Shown: positions 8,223 to 18,517, counted from the stretch's first letter. The stretch: 47,185 nt of DNA from an uncultured Prevotellaceae bacterium (GCA_947165675.1 CAMVBJ010000026.1:1-47185); one strand, 5' to 3'. Notes: generated by a model from the letters alone, not told the origin. Translations and numbers: made by a program.

Positions 8223-9617
8223 TTAATCGCCGAAATCGATAGTCTGAGAATCTCCAGTGCCACTGCCACGTCTGGGAGCTTTAGGCACCTCAACGGGGCG
8301 CTCCTGGTTGACAGCTTGCTGGCGCTCCTTAATCTGATTACGGAAGTCGGGTTTACGCTTATAGGTAGGCGTCTTCTCGATCATGTCGATGACATCATCG
8401 TCGTCCATCTCGTCGGGCGAGAGCACGATGTAGCGAGCACGGTTCTGGGCCAGGACCTGATCGGTGATGGCTCTCTCACCATATTCACGCACGAGACGGT
8501 CGGTAGGATTGGATACCGTAGAGTGGGCGGCAGCGACCTCGCGACGGGGCGAAATCGTGGGTGTGGGAGCTTCCTTGTCAAGCGACACGTTGAAACCGGC
8601 AGCCAGTACGGTCACCTTGATCTGCTCCTCGAGCGAGAGGTCGTGGGCAGTACCCCAGATCACGTCAACCTCCTGGTCGAAGTTGGCCATGAACTCCTGA
8701 ATCTCGTTAAGCTCCTTCATCAACAGGGGTGAACCGCTGTTGGGGTTGAAATAGACATTCATCAGGATCTTGCGGGAACCGTAAACGTCACGGTTCTTGA
8801 GCAGAGGCGATTCAAGGGCATCCTCGATAGCCTTGGTCACGCGGCGCTCTCCGGTACCATAGCCCGAGCTAATGATGGCGGCACCACCATTGCGCAGGGT
8901 TGTGTTCACATCATTAAAGTCAAGGTTGATAACACCACGCACGGTAATCAGGTCGCTGATGCTGCGAGCTGCTGTGGTCAAGGTGTCATCGGCCTTACCG
9001 AAAGCGTTGGTGAAGTCAAGATCGCTATAGATTTCGGTCAAGCGCTGGTTGTTGATGATGAGCAGTGCGTCAACATACTTGCCCATCTCGTCGGCACCGG
9101 CAAGAGCCTTGAGAATCTTCTTGGGACCCTCAAACAAGAAGGGAATGGTAACGATACCAATGGTGAGAACGCCCTTCTCATGGGCGATGCGTGCCACGAC
9201 AGGGGCAGCACCCGTACCAGTACCACCACCCATACCAGCGGTGATGAACACCATCTTGGTATCATCGTCGAAAAGTTGAGCGATTTCATTCTCACTCTCC
9301 TCGGCAGCACGCTTAGCGGTCTCGGGGATATTACCTGCGCCAAGGCCATGGGTCGTGTTCGGTCCCAGGAGCACACGGTTGGGCACCGGCGACTCATTGA
9401 GCTGCTGACGATCGGTATTGAGAACGACAAACGAGACGCCCTCGATATTCTGCATGTACATGTGGTTGATGGCATTGTTACCGCCACCACCGACACCCAT
9501 CACCTTGATGATGGTGCGTGATTTCTCCTTATCCTGGAAGCCTGAATTCTGGTCCAGAGTTGACATGATGTCCTGTCCGGGCTCGCGTGCACCGAAAATG
9601 TCTTTACTATCTGCCAT
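8223..9617 (-). CDS. ftsZ: Cell division protein FtsZ
   Basis: 464 residues. FtsZ is the tubulin-like GTPase that forms the division ring at midcell. It shows GVGGGGNNAI (41-50), the tubulin signature GGGTGTG (130-136) and the T7-loop catalytic aspartates D233 and D236 in NLDFNDVNTTL. A variable linker follows from about residue 345. The tail contains an acidic patch (PDEMDDDDVI) and TPTYKRKPDF near 416-425, which probably takes the place of the usual C-terminal partner-binding peptide. The protein then runs on another ~40 residues to IDFGD, longer than the E. coli form. It is the last gene of the dcw operon, 57 bases behind ftsA. Confidence 0.98.
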   Translation of the reverse strand: MADSKDIFGAREPGQDIMSTLDQNSGFQDKEKSRTIIKVMGVGGGGNNAINHMYMQNIEGVSFVVLNTDRQQLNESPVPNRVLLGPNTTHGLGAGNIPETAKRAAEESENEIAQLFDDDTKMVFITAGMGGGTGTGAAPVVARIAHEKGVLTIGIVTIPFLFEGPKKILKALAGADEMGKYVDALLIINNQRLTEIYSDLDFTNAFGKADDTLTTAARSISDLITVRGVINLDFNDVNTTLRNGGAAIISSGYGTGERRVTKAIEDALESPLLKNRDVYGSRKILMNVYFNPNSGSPLLMKELNEIQEFMANFDQEVDVIWGTAHDLSLEEQIKVTVLAAGFNVSLDKEAPTPTISPRREVAAAHSTVSNPTDRLVREYGERAITDQVLAQNRARYIVLSPDEMDDDDVIDMIEKTPTYKRKPDFRNQIKERQQAVNQERPVEVPKAPRRGSGTGDSQTIDFGD

Positions 9618-9674
9618 ATTGTGTTGTATTTATTTTAAAATTAAGGGTGAATGAGTTTTAAAGAATTGAGAATA

Positions 9675-10991
9675 CTACTCGTCGTCGTTGTCATCCTCGG
9701 TCATCAGGCCCTTGAGCTTCTCGGCCCACTTTGACCACGGCTTCCTGGTCTTGGGCTCCTTGGGCTGCTCGGTCCTGGGTCTGGGCTGCGACGGTTGCTG
9801 GGGTTGCTGAACGGGGATATTGCCCTCAAAGACAGGACCATCCTCATACTTGTTCAGTTCGATGCAGGTTTCGCCCTCTGGAATCATGTCGGCAGCCTTA
9901 GCCAGCAGCGAGAACACCTCGATGTACTCCATGCGGTTGATCTCGTTGTTGAGGATGTTGAGCGTTGGCGGGTTCTGACCCAGACGCACCTTGATCTTAA
10001 TGGTCTCCTCAAGTTTCTGTTGCAAGCCTCCCAGATGAGCGCCGCCACCGATGAGAACGATACTCTGAATGCCGTCGGACGAAACACCGGCATCAGCCAG
10101 TTGCTGGTTGATGTTAGCAATGATTTCACCGGTGCGGGCAGCGATGTAGTTGGCGGCTTCACGTGCGCTCACGCCCTCAATAACCACATTGCTCACGTTG
10201 CTCGGGTCAAGGGGGTTATTGATATTCTTCTTGACGTTCTCGGCCGTCTCCTCAAGCACGCTTAAACCATTCATCACATCACGGGTCAAGTTGCGACCGC
10301 CCAGAGGCAGGGTGTTCAAGAAGATGAGCGCACCATTCTTGTAGATGGCAACCGTTGTGGTCTCGGCACCCATATCCACGAGCATGCAACCCAATTCCCT
10401 GTCACTGTCTGTCAAAATCTGCTCTGCCACTGCCAGCGGGGTAACAATATAATCCTTGGCGGGAATGCCGAAGGTCATCAGGCGATTCAGATTGAGTTTA
10501 AGTGCCGGTTTTGCGACAATGAGGTTCACTTTGATCTTTATGGAAGAGCCAAACTGGCCGACAGGGTTGGTGGTTTCAACCTTATCGACATAATAGGCAC
10601 GAGGAACGATATCCACCGTGTCATGGTTACGGATTGGGGTACTGGTGGCATCGTGGATAATGCGATCGATCAGCTCACGGGTAATAGGCTCGGTTGAACC
10701 CACGCTGCGGTTCACCTCGCTGACACTGCTGTGCAGCGACCTGCCGCTCACGCCCATATAGACCTGGGTAATGCGCCCGTCAACCATTCCCTCAAGATTC
10801 TTGAGGATGCGGTTGATGCTGCTCTTGATGTTCTCGACATTCTGCACGATTCCGTATCTCACGCTATTGAGATGTTTCTCTTCTTGTAAGTGCTTTACAC
10901 TCAAGTATCCAGCCGAAGTCTTCTCGGCAATTGCCCCAACAATCTTGGAGCTCCCGATTTCAAGTGCTACAATGTATTGGTTCTTTTCCAT
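9675..10991 (-). CDS. ftsA: Cell division protein FtsA
   Basis: 438 residues of the actin/Hsp70 ATPase fold. FtsA tethers FtsZ filaments to the membrane and recruits later divisome proteins. It shows the phosphate-1 motif VALEIGSSKIVGAI near the N-terminus, the 1C/SHS2 insertion, MLVDMGAETTTVAIY (phosphate-2) and VLIGGGAHLGGL (adenosine motif). A Pro/Gln-rich linker (QQPQQPSQPRPR) leads to a likely amphipathic membrane helix, WSKWAEKLKGLM. Unusually, this helix is not at the very end but is followed by the acidic tail TEDDNDDE. It lies 43 bases behind ftsQ and 57 before ftsZ. Confidence 0.97.
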   Translation of the reverse strand: MEKNQYIVALEIGSSKIVGAIAEKTSAGYLSVKHLQEEKHLNSVRYGIVQNVENIKSSINRILKNLEGMVDGRITQVYMGVSGRSLHSSVSEVNRSVGSTEPITRELIDRIIHDATSTPIRNHDTVDIVPRAYYVDKVETTNPVGQFGSSIKIKVNLIVAKPALKLNLNRLMTFGIPAKDYIVTPLAVAEQILTDSDRELGCMLVDMGAETTTVAIYKNGALIFLNTLPLGGRNLTRDVMNGLSVLEETAENVKKNINNPLDPSNVSNVVIEGVSAREAANYIAARTGEIIANINQQLADAGVSSDGIQSIVLIGGGAHLGGLQQKLEETIKIKVRLGQNPPTLNILNNEINRMEYIEVFSLLAKAADMIPEGETCIELNKYEDGPVFEGNIPVQQPQQPSQPRPRTEQPKEPKTRKPWSKWAEKLKGLMTEDDNDDE

Positions 10992-11034
10992 AAATTGATT
11001 GATATGTATAATATTATCGTTTTTATTTTGGTTG

Positions 11035-11967
11035 TTAATTATTCTTCTTGTTAGCGGGTTTATCGGCCTTTGATGACGCCTGCTCCTTAGTGGATTCCTT
11101 CTTGGATTCCTCTTGCTGGGCTTCCTTTTTCTTGTCCTGCTGCCCAGTGGCGGGAGCTGTGCCTAAAGCCATCGTCTGCATGTCGGGCGCCTGCTCATCA
11201 TCCTCGGGATGTGATTCAATGACCTGCTCTACAGCCTTGACACGCTTGGTTGCCACAATCTGATGGTTCCACTTGAGCGAAATGGTGTCATAAGTATTCC
11301 ATCCCTTGACTGGCAGCACATCACGATAGAACAACTTGAGCTTAGCAAACTTGTTCTCAAAGTCATCAACATCGCCGATGTTGATAACATGACCGCTAAA
11401 GTTGGGAACGAGAATGATATTGTTGGTGTCACGCACCTGGTACATCGTGACCAGCGAGTGCAACATTGAATCACCCTCAATATAGTCAATTAGGGGCACT
11501 AACCGTGTCGCCGGGTACTTGCGCGTGAAGTGACCTTGGACAACGGGGACGTCACAGTGATAGTAACTTGATGCTGCCATGCGCTTACCGGCACGGTTGA
11601 CATAGTAGGATGCGTCCCCATCAAACACCCGGAGGACGGGCACAAGCTGGCTGACGCGGATCAGGATGCGCCCATCCTGACATTTCACACAGTCGGCATT
11701 CTCCAGATAGGGAGACTGGCGTAATGCCTCTTCAATGTCCGAGGCATCAATATCACCCATATACTTACCCTCAAGTTTAACACCCTGTCCCGCGAGATCG
11801 CTCAGGACACCTTGAGGTGTGACAAAGGATGTGCTGTCGGCATTGAGGACCTCTACATCAACCACCGTGCACAATTCACCACGCGACTTATTGCGTGCCC
11901 ACAGGATACCCGTGGTCAGCGCAATCGCCATGATGATCAGGATGCTATTTTGTATCAGTCGTTTCAA
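11035..11967 (-). CDS. ftsQ: Cell division protein FtsQ/DivIB
   Basis: 310 residues. One N-terminal membrane helix (SILIIMAIALTTGILWA) is followed by a POTRA-like region (VDVEVLNADSTSFVTPQGVL) and the extracytoplasmic FtsQ domain. FtsQ bridges early and late divisome proteins in the periplasm. The last ~60 residues are charged and low in complexity (KKKEAQQEESKKE), beyond the conserved domain. The identification rests mainly on position between murC and ftsA plus topology, since FtsQ sequences diverge widely. Its ATG overlaps the murC stop by 4 bases (ATGA), which suggests translational coupling. Confidence 0.9.
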   Translation of the reverse strand: MKRLIQNSILIIMAIALTTGILWARNKSRGELCTVVDVEVLNADSTSFVTPQGVLSDLAGQGVKLEGKYMGDIDASDIEEALRQSPYLENADCVKCQDGRILIRVSQLVPVLRVFDGDASYYVNRAGKRMAASSYYHCDVPVVQGHFTRKYPATRLVPLIDYIEGDSMLHSLVTMYQVRDTNNIILVPNFSGHVINIGDVDDFENKFAKLKLFYRDVLPVKGWNTYDTISLKWNHQIVATKRVKAVEQVIESHPEDDEQAPDMQTMALGTAPATGQQDKKKEAQQEESKKESTKEQASSKADKPANKKNN

Positions 11968-13346
11968 CGTCCTTGTTTCTTGAATTCATTGCATATTTCA
12001 GGCAGCAGATTAGCGATATCGCCGGCACCCGCTGTCAATAAAACGTCAAAATTACTCAAATGTATTGACTTAATCAAATTTTCTTTCGAGTAAATGATTT
12101 TTTTAGCACTTGTTATATTTTCCAGTATCATTTCACTCGTCACTCCAGGGATGGGAAGCTCGCGGGCTGGGTAGATGGGCAACAATATCACTTCATCGGC
12201 CAGTGACAGCGCCTCGGAAAAACCCTTCGCAAAATCCCGGGTGCGGGTAAACAAGTGGGGCTGAAAAATCACAGTCAGCCGCCTGCCAGGGTACAGGTCA
12301 CGCACCGACTTGATACTGGCCTGCAACTCTCCGGGATGATGGGCATAGTCATCGATCATCACCTTGCCGTGCTCGCCAGGCTCCTTGATCCAGAACTCAA
12401 AGCGCCGCTTGGGCCCCATGAATGATGCTATGGCATCACGCATGGCATCGAGCGGAGTGTCAATCAATCGACAGGCGGCCATTGCAGCAATCGCATTCTC
12501 GATGTTGATGTCAACCGGCACGCCCAAGCTGATATCGGCAAGCGTCTCCCATGGCGTCACCAGGTCAAAGGTGATTTCGCCGTCACCCTTGCGGATGTTG
12601 GTGGCATGGAAGTCTCCTTCATCGCGGCTATAGGTATAGGTTTTCACGTCATCCCCTACCCTGGGCTCCATGGCAAGCCCCGTGTGAATGATGAGCGAGC
12701 CCCCAGGTTGTATTAGCTCAGTGAAATGAGCGAAGCTCTCCAGGTAGTTCTCGGCTGTGCCATAGATATCGAGATGATCGGGGTCGGTCGAGGTCACCAC
12801 TGCCACATAGGGGTGCAAGTGGTGGAACGATCGGTCAAACTCATCCGCTTCGATCACCGAGTAGGGACTGGTAGTGGACAATAGGAAATTGCTGTTATAG
12901 TTGCGCAGCACGCCACCCAAAAAGGCATTGCAGCCAATGCCCGAACTGTGCAAGATATGAGCCGCCATACTCGATGTGGTCGTCTTGCCATGAGTGCCCG
13001 AGAAGCACAAACCACGGGAGTGCTGGGTGACCACACCCAACAGAGCCGCGCGCTTGAGGACGTTGAAACCATGCTCACGGAAGTAGGTTAGCCCTTGATG
13101 GTTATCGGGTACCGCAGGGGTATAGACAACGAGGGTACGCTCGGGATCCCGGCAATAATCGGGGATGAGAGCCGGATCCTCATCAAAGTCGATGTGGACG
13201 CCCTCATGCTGCAAGGCATCGGTCAACTCGCTGGGCGTGCGGTCATAGCCAGCAATGCACTTTCCCTTAGCCAGAAAATACCGTTCCAGTGCTGCCATGC
13301 CGATGCCGCCTGCTCCCACAAAATATAATGAATCAAAATCCTTCAT
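11964..13346 (-). CDS. murC: UDP-N-acetylmuramate--L-alanine ligase MurC
   Basis: 460 residues. MurC adds L-alanine to UDP-MurNAc, the first step of the peptide stem, in the cytoplasm. The N-terminal nucleotide fold shows YFVGAGGIGMAALE, and the Mur-ligase ATP loop GTHGKTTT lies at 117-124. The middle domain has EADEFDRSFHHLHP, and the C-terminal domain has DDYAHHPGEL and FQPHLFTRT, all typical of MurC rather than MurD or MurE. It starts 30 bases after murG and overlaps ftsQ by 4 bases. Confidence 0.97.
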   Translation of the reverse strand: MKDFDSLYFVGAGGIGMAALERYFLAKGKCIAGYDRTPSELTDALQHEGVHIDFDEDPALIPDYCRDPERTLVVYTPAVPDNHQGLTYFREHGFNVLKRAALLGVVTQHSRGLCFSGTHGKTTTSSMAAHILHSSGIGCNAFLGGVLRNYNSNFLLSTTSPYSVIEADEFDRSFHHLHPYVAVVTSTDPDHLDIYGTAENYLESFAHFTELIQPGGSLIIHTGLAMEPRVGDDVKTYTYSRDEGDFHATNIRKGDGEITFDLVTPWETLADISLGVPVDINIENAIAAMAACRLIDTPLDAMRDAIASFMGPKRRFEFWIKEPGEHGKVMIDDYAHHPGELQASIKSVRDLYPGRRLTVIFQPHLFTRTRDFAKGFSEALSLADEVILLPIYPARELPIPGVTSEMILENITSAKKIIYSKENLIKSIHLSNFDVLLTAGAGDIANLLPEICNEFKKQGR

Positions 13347-13376
13347 TTCCAGTTCTCGTATTGTATTGGGTTATCC

Positions 13377-14504
13377 TTATTTACGATTGATGATCTTCTC
13401 TACCTCATCGACGATGTGCTCGGCCGCATCACGCAGCGCCATCTTCTCGACATTCACACCGAGCTGCGTCGTCTTGTCGGTATCCACAACGGTATTGAGC
13501 ATCGTGTCCACGAGCTGAGCTTCGGCATCGGCATCGGTTACCATGATGGCAGCGTCGCGCTTGACCAGAGCCAAGGCATTCTTGGTCTGATGGTCCTCGG
13601 CCACATTAGGCGAGGGTACCAGGATGGCAGCCTTGCCAAGAAGTTGCAGCTCTGAAATAGAGCTGGCACCTGCTCGGGAAACGACAAGGTCTGCGGCACG
13701 ATAAGCCATATCCATGTTACTGATAAAGGGCATCTGCACCACATTTTTCACGCCCGAAGCCCGCAGCGCCTCGCTACACTGCTGGTCATAAAATTTACCT
13801 GTTTGCCAGATGACCTGCACGTTATAGGTCTCGCCAATCCGCTGCAAGCCACTGATGATGGCGTTATTGATGGTGCGTGCACCCAGGCTGCCACCGATGA
13901 TGAGAATCGTTTTCTTGTTGGGGTCCACACCCATGGCTTGACGAGCCTGTTCGGGTGTTGCTCCGCAATCCAGCAGATTGCGCCTGACAGGATTTCCCGT
14001 GAGAACAATCTTGTCGGCAGGGAAAAACCGCTCCATGCCCTCATAGGCGACGCAAATGCAGTCGGCATGCGCCGCCAGCAACTTATTGGTCACCCCAGCA
14101 TAAGAGTTCTGCTCCTGTAACAGCGTGGGGATGCCCTGTTTCTGAGCAGCCTTGAGCATCGGCCCACTGGCATAACCGCCCACTCCGATGGCGATATCGG
14201 GCTTGAAATCCTTGAGGATGCCACGTGCCATGCCCATGCTCTTGAGCAGACGGGCGACAACCTTAAAATTGCGCAACAGATTTTTGCGATCAAAGCCACT
14301 CACTGGCAGACCAATGATTTTATAGCCGGCAGCGGGAACTTTTTCCATTTCCATGCGCCCCTCGGCACCGACAAATAGGATATTGGCCTCGGGATAGCGC
14401 CGGCGCACCTCGTTGGCAATCGACAGAGCCGGGAAGATGTGTCCTCCCGTGCCTCCACCGCTCACCAGCACGTTGAATTGTTGTAAGTTATTATTTCCAG
14501 ACAT
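13377..14504 (-). CDS. murG: Lipid II synthase MurG (UDP-GlcNAc transferase)
   Basis: 375 residues from the chosen ATG (MSGNNNLQQ). MurG transfers GlcNAc to lipid I on the inner face of the membrane, making lipid II. It shows the N-terminal loop VSGGGTGGHIFPALSIA and the second loop IIGGSLGARTIN, and the donor-site region SRAGASSISELQLLGKAAILVP with the downstream DHQTKNA. A start 33 bases further upstream at 14537 is open but would overlap ftsW by 47 bases and add residues not seen in the family. The chosen start overlaps ftsW by 14 bases. Confidence 0.96.
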   Translation of the reverse strand: MSGNNNLQQFNVLVSGGGTGGHIFPALSIANEVRRRYPEANILFVGAEGRMEMEKVPAAGYKIIGLPVSGFDRKNLLRNFKVVARLLKSMGMARGILKDFKPDIAIGVGGYASGPMLKAAQKQGIPTLLQEQNSYAGVTNKLLAAHADCICVAYEGMERFFPADKIVLTGNPVRRNLLDCGATPEQARQAMGVDPNKKTILIIGGSLGARTINNAIISGLQRIGETYNVQVIWQTGKFYDQQCSEALRASGVKNVVQMPFISNMDMAYRAADLVVSRAGASSISELQLLGKAAILVPSPNVAEDHQTKNALALVKRDAAIMVTDADAEAQLVDTMLNTVVDTDKTTQLGVNVEKMALRDAAEHIVDEVEKIINRK

Positions 14505-15828
14505 TTTTTGGAGGTATTTCAGTTGGGTTCTCGGCATCCAGACCCTCGATAATTGGGGTTTCCTCTGCCTTATTCTTTTTATTTCCGTAATTAGCGATGG
14601 TACGGCTCACGCTCAGCATCACACCAAAGGCGACACTGATCACGATGATTGACGTACCACCCTTAGAGATCAGTGGCAAGGGCTGTCCCGAAACGGGGAA
14701 CACACCCACATTGATGGCCATGTGGAACAAGGCCTGGAACGTGATGAACGATGCCATACCGATAACAAGCAATGATGGCAAGACACGCTTGCTGCGCCGC
14801 ACGATCATCGCCGCACGACCCAGCAGGGACAGGTAGAGCACTAACACAAAGATGCCACCCACCAAGCCTGTTTCCTCGACAATAATGGAATAGATATAGT
14901 CACTGAAGGCCAGTGGCAGACGGCTGCACTCACGAGACTTGCCGATGCCACAACCGACGAGGCCACCGTGGGCCTGAGCCATTCGCGAGAACATTTCCTG
15001 CTGGTTCTTGGGCGTAATGGGACGGTAAACCAGCGAGTCACTGTTCCACCACTCACTCAATCGGTTTTTCCATGTACCAGAACGTCCCACCTCACCGTTT
15101 GAAGCGGAATTGGCAGAAGACGGAACCATCATCTCGCGCTGATTCTCGTTGAATATCTCTTCCTTCTTGTCGTTGTTATGCTTGATGATGACAAAGAAGC
15201 CGAACATGATGCCAAAAATGATCATCAAGATACCGATTTTCTTGAGGCGTGCACCACCAATCAGCAACATCGAGCCACTGATGGCGATGAGCAGCAACGT
15301 GTTAGTCAGACCACTCTTGATCATCAATGCACCGTAGATGCCCACGGCAAAGGCTGCCGCCATCAAGCCCTTATTGCTGATGTCCTGATTTTTCTGAGAC
15401 TTGGCGAAGATATATGACAGGATGGTAACAATCGATAACTTAGCCAACTCGGCAGGCTGTAACGTGAGCAGACCAGGTATAATGGTCATGGCACGACGCG
15501 CGCCATTGATGATCTCGCCGAAGAACATCACATATATCAAGCTCATGACAGTGATTACCGCCAGTCCAGGTATCATCAGGTACAAGAACAACGGTTTGTT
15601 GTAATCCAATCGTTGAAGCCAGAACACACCGACAGCACCGGCACCCAGGAATACACACTGCTTGATAATGGGCACATAGATACCCTGAGCAGCAACTTCA
15701 CGGCTCGATGCACTGTAGCTCTCGATGATGGAGATGATGATCAACGCAATGTAGATGCCCCAAATCCAGGGGTCACCATACTTCTGCGAGATCTCAGTAT
15801 ATTTATTTGTCTTTTCGTTAGCGGACAT
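14491..15828 (-). CDS. ftsW: Lipid II polymerase FtsW (SEDS family)
   Basis: 445 residues with about ten membrane helices. FtsW is the SEDS glycosyltransferase that polymerises lipid II at the septum together with its partner transpeptidase FtsI. Recognisable blocks are PGLLTLQPAELAKLSIV, FSRMAQAHGGLVGCGIGKSREC, DYIYSIIVEETGLVGG and the C-terminal PVSGQPLPLISKGGTS, which is the family signature. The position between murD and murG in the dcw operon supports FtsW over RodA. A charged loop of ~50 residues (HNNDKKEEIF onwards) is extracytoplasmic or cytoplasmic depending on topology. The C-terminal cytoplasmic tail is short. Confidence 0.96.
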   Translation of the reverse strand: MSANEKTNKYTEISQKYGDPWIWGIYIALIIISIIESYSASSREVAAQGIYVPIIKQCVFLGAGAVGVFWLQRLDYNKPLFLYLMIPGLAVITVMSLIYVMFFGEIINGARRAMTIIPGLLTLQPAELAKLSIVTILSYIFAKSQKNQDISNKGLMAAAFAVGIYGALMIKSGLTNTLLLIAISGSMLLIGGARLKKIGILMIIFGIMFGFFVIIKHNNDKKEEIFNENQREMMVPSSANSASNGEVGRSGTWKNRLSEWWNSDSLVYRPITPKNQQEMFSRMAQAHGGLVGCGIGKSRECSRLPLAFSDYIYSIIVEETGLVGGIFVLVLYLSLLGRAAMIVRRSKRVLPSLLVIGMASFITFQALFHMAINVGVFPVSGQPLPLISKGGTSIIVISVAFGVMLSVSRTIANYGNKKNKAEETPIIEGLDAENPTEIPPKNVWK

Positions 15829-15876
15829 ATTTTTTTCAGAGAAGGTGATTGAAATCCATTAATTAGTGTCTAATCG

Positions 15877-17223
15877 TCACGCTTTCATCTTCTTGACACA
15901 CGCCTTGAACTGATTGCCACGGTCGGCCATTCCATTGAACAAGTCAAAGCTGGCGCAACACGGCGAGAGCAACACCGTCATACCCTCGTGAGCCAGCTCG
16001 CGGCACTTGTCCATGCACTCGGGCATACTGGAAGCATCGGTCACGACGGGAACCTTGCCATCGAAGAAGTCATGCAGCTTGGCATTGTCCTTGCCCAGAC
16101 AGACGATTGCCGTCACCTTTTCCTTGACCAATGGCTCGATCTGGCTATAATCGTTGCCCTTGTCGATGCCACCCAAAATAAGCACACAAGGCTCATTGAC
16201 ACTCTCAAGGGCATACCAGCAGGCATCCACATTGGTCGCCTTGCTGTCGTTAATATAGCGCACGCCATCGACCGTATCGACATACTCCAATCGATGAGGC
16301 ACTGCTTCAAAGTCGGCCAGAGCCTCACGGATGATGTCCTTGCGAATATCAAACACCTGGGCTGACAGACCCGCTGCCATGGTGTTATAAACATTGTGCA
16401 GCCCCTTGAGTGACAACTTCTCGCGCGGGATATCCCAACGGTCGCCATCGATACTGAAGTTCAACACTCCATCGTGTACCCACGCGGCATTGTCCGCATC
16501 ATCATCGGCGGTGAAGCTCAACAGGCGTGACTCAAGGGCGTGTTGACGCAGCTGCGAGGCAATAATGGGATCATTCTTCCAGAAGATGAAGGAATCCTCA
16601 CCCGTCTGATTCTGGGTGATACGGAATTTGGCCGCAGCATAATTCTCCATCTTGAAGTCATAACGGTCCAGATGGTCGGGCGTGATGTTGAGCAATACCG
16701 CCACGTTGGCCTTGAACTCATACATGTTGTCAAGCTGGAAACTGCTCAGCTCTATAACGTACACGTCATGATGCTCGGTAGCTACCTGCAATGCCAGACT
16801 GCGACCCACGTTGCCAGCCAGGCCCACGTTCAGACCCGCCTTCTTGAAAATGTGGTATGTGAGTTTAGTGGTCGTCGTCTTGCCGTTGCTGCCAGTAATG
16901 CAGACCATCTTGGCATCGGTATAACGGCCAGCAAACTCAATCTCACTCACGATGGGAATACCCTTCTCTATAGCTTGAGCCACCATGGGAGCCGTGTCGG
17001 GAATACCAGGGCTCTTGACAATCTCATCGGCATTGAGAATCTTCTCGGGGGTGTGACCACCCTCTTCCCATGCGATATCATACTGATTGAGCAAGTCCTT
17101 GTAGGCCTGACCTATCGTGCCCGCGTCGCTCAGCCACACGTCCATACCTTTTACCTTACCAAGCACGGCTGCACCAGCACCGCTCTCGCCACCGCCCAAA
17201 ACTACTAATCGTTTAGTTGCCAT
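15877..17223 (-). CDS. murD: UDP-MurNAc-L-alanine--D-glutamate ligase MurD
   Basis: 448 residues. MurD adds D-glutamate to UDP-MurNAc-L-Ala. It shows the N-terminal fold LVVLGGGESGAGAAVLG, the substrate-binding KSPGIP, the ATP loop GSNGKTTT (111-118), NITPDHLDRYDFKMENY in the central domain, and C-terminal NDSKATNVDACWYAL and LILGGIDKGNDY. All are MurD-specific. It starts 34 bases after mraY and ends 48 bases before ftsW. Confidence 0.97.
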   Translation of the reverse strand: MATKRLVVLGGGESGAGAAVLGKVKGMDVWLSDAGTIGQAYKDLLNQYDIAWEEGGHTPEKILNADEIVKSPGIPDTAPMVAQAIEKGIPIVSEIEFAGRYTDAKMVCITGSNGKTTTTKLTYHIFKKAGLNVGLAGNVGRSLALQVATEHHDVYVIELSSFQLDNMYEFKANVAVLLNITPDHLDRYDFKMENYAAAKFRITQNQTGEDSFIFWKNDPIIASQLRQHALESRLLSFTADDDADNAAWVHDGVLNFSIDGDRWDIPREKLSLKGLHNVYNTMAAGLSAQVFDIRKDIIREALADFEAVPHRLEYVDTVDGVRYINDSKATNVDACWYALESVNEPCVLILGGIDKGNDYSQIEPLVKEKVTAIVCLGKDNAKLHDFFDGKVPVVTDASSMPECMDKCRELAHEGMTVLLSPCCASFDLFNGMADRGNQFKACVKKMKA

Positions 17224-17257
17224 TGTTTGTTATGTATAGTCAAAGTTAATCTGTTGT

Positions 17258-18517
17258 CTAACGTATCTTGAGAGTCACAAAGGTTAAAGCCGCAAGCATG
17301 ATGCTCACCAGGAAAAAGCGCATCACGATTTTAGCCTCGGGGATGCGGTGATCAGGTATCTTGACCTTGTAGTCCCATGTGATCTTGGCCGGATCAATGG
17401 TGAAATGGTGATGCAGCGGCGTCATCTTGAACAAGCGATGACTTGAACCATGGCGCTTGACATACCACACCTGCAAGATGACCGACAGTTCCTCAACGAG
17501 GAAGATACCGCACAGCAAGGGGATAAGCCACTCCTTGCGGATGAGCACGGCAAACACGGCAATGATACCACCCAGGCACAGGCTACCCGTGTCACCCATG
17601 AACACCTGGGCTGGATAAGAGTTGTACCATAGAAATCCCACGGTAGCTCCGATAAATGCCGCGGCATACACTACCAGTTCACTGCTATCTGGGATATACA
17701 TGATGTTGAGATAGGACGAGTAGATGACGTTACCCCCCAGATAGCACATGATTGCCAAGGCAACGCCTATAATCGCCGATGTGCCTGTCGCCAGACCGTC
17801 CACGCCGTCAGTCAGGTTGGCACCGTTGCTCACTGCCGTGATGACAAAGATGGTCACCAGGATGAAGAGGATCCAACCACCAATCTGCTTATACTTGCCC
17901 ATCCAGCCCGTAAAGTATGCGTAGTCAAAGTTGTGGTTCTTGACGAAGGGCAAGGTGGTCTTAGTAGCCTTGACGGCCTGAGACTTGTGAATCTCGACAA
18001 GTTCGGGAGTCTCATTGCGACTGGTGACATGAACATTCTCGTTCATGACGATTGCGGGACTCAGGTACATGGTAAGGCCAACGATGATACCTAAACCCAC
18101 CTGGCCCACGATCTTGAACTTTCCTTTCAGACCTTCCTTGTTGTGGTGGAATACCTTGATATAGTCATCGGCAAAGCCCAACGCACCGCACCACAACGTA
18201 GAAACAATCATGAGCAACATATAGACGTTGTTGAGTTTACCCAACAGCAGGCAGGGTATCAAGATCGAAATAATGATGATAATACCACCCATGGTAGGGG
18301 TTCCCTGCTTGGCCGAGTTGCCACCCAGTTTCTCATCACGCTCTTTGTCACACATCTGGTGACTCTTGAGTCTGAAGATGATGCGACGACCGATCACGAT
18401 ACCAATGAACAATGAGAGGATGAATGCGAAGCCCGACCTGAACGTGATGTACTCAAACAGACGAGCGCCACTGACATGGTGATACTGTTCTAAATAGTGA
18501 AAAAGATGATATAGCAT
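17258..18517 (-). CDS. mraY: Phospho-MurNAc-pentapeptide transferase MraY
   Basis: 419 residues, longer than E. coli MraY (360) but usual for Bacteroidota, which carry an insertion near residues 165-215 (SRNETPELVEIHKSQ). MraY is an integral membrane enzyme that joins phospho-MurNAc-pentapeptide to undecaprenyl phosphate, making lipid I. Catalytic and signature blocks are GFADDYIKVFHHNKEGLKGK, ANLTDGVDGLATGTS, FMGDTGSLCLGG and the cytoplasmic histidine triad in TPLHHHF. The spacing to murE (27 bases) and murD (34 bases) supports one operon. Confidence 0.97.
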   Translation of the reverse strand: MLYHLFHYLEQYHHVSGARLFEYITFRSGFAFILSLFIGIVIGRRIIFRLKSHQMCDKERDEKLGGNSAKQGTPTMGGIIIIISILIPCLLLGKLNNVYMLLMIVSTLWCGALGFADDYIKVFHHNKEGLKGKFKIVGQVGLGIIVGLTMYLSPAIVMNENVHVTSRNETPELVEIHKSQAVKATKTTLPFVKNHNFDYAYFTGWMGKYKQIGGWILFILVTIFVITAVSNGANLTDGVDGLATGTSAIIGVALAIMCYLGGNVIYSSYLNIMYIPDSSELVVYAAAFIGATVGFLWYNSYPAQVFMGDTGSLCLGGIIAVFAVLIRKEWLIPLLCGIFLVEELSVILQVWYVKRHGSSHRLFKMTPLHHHFTIDPAKITWDYKVKIPDHRIPEAKIVMRFFLVSIMLAALTFVTLKIR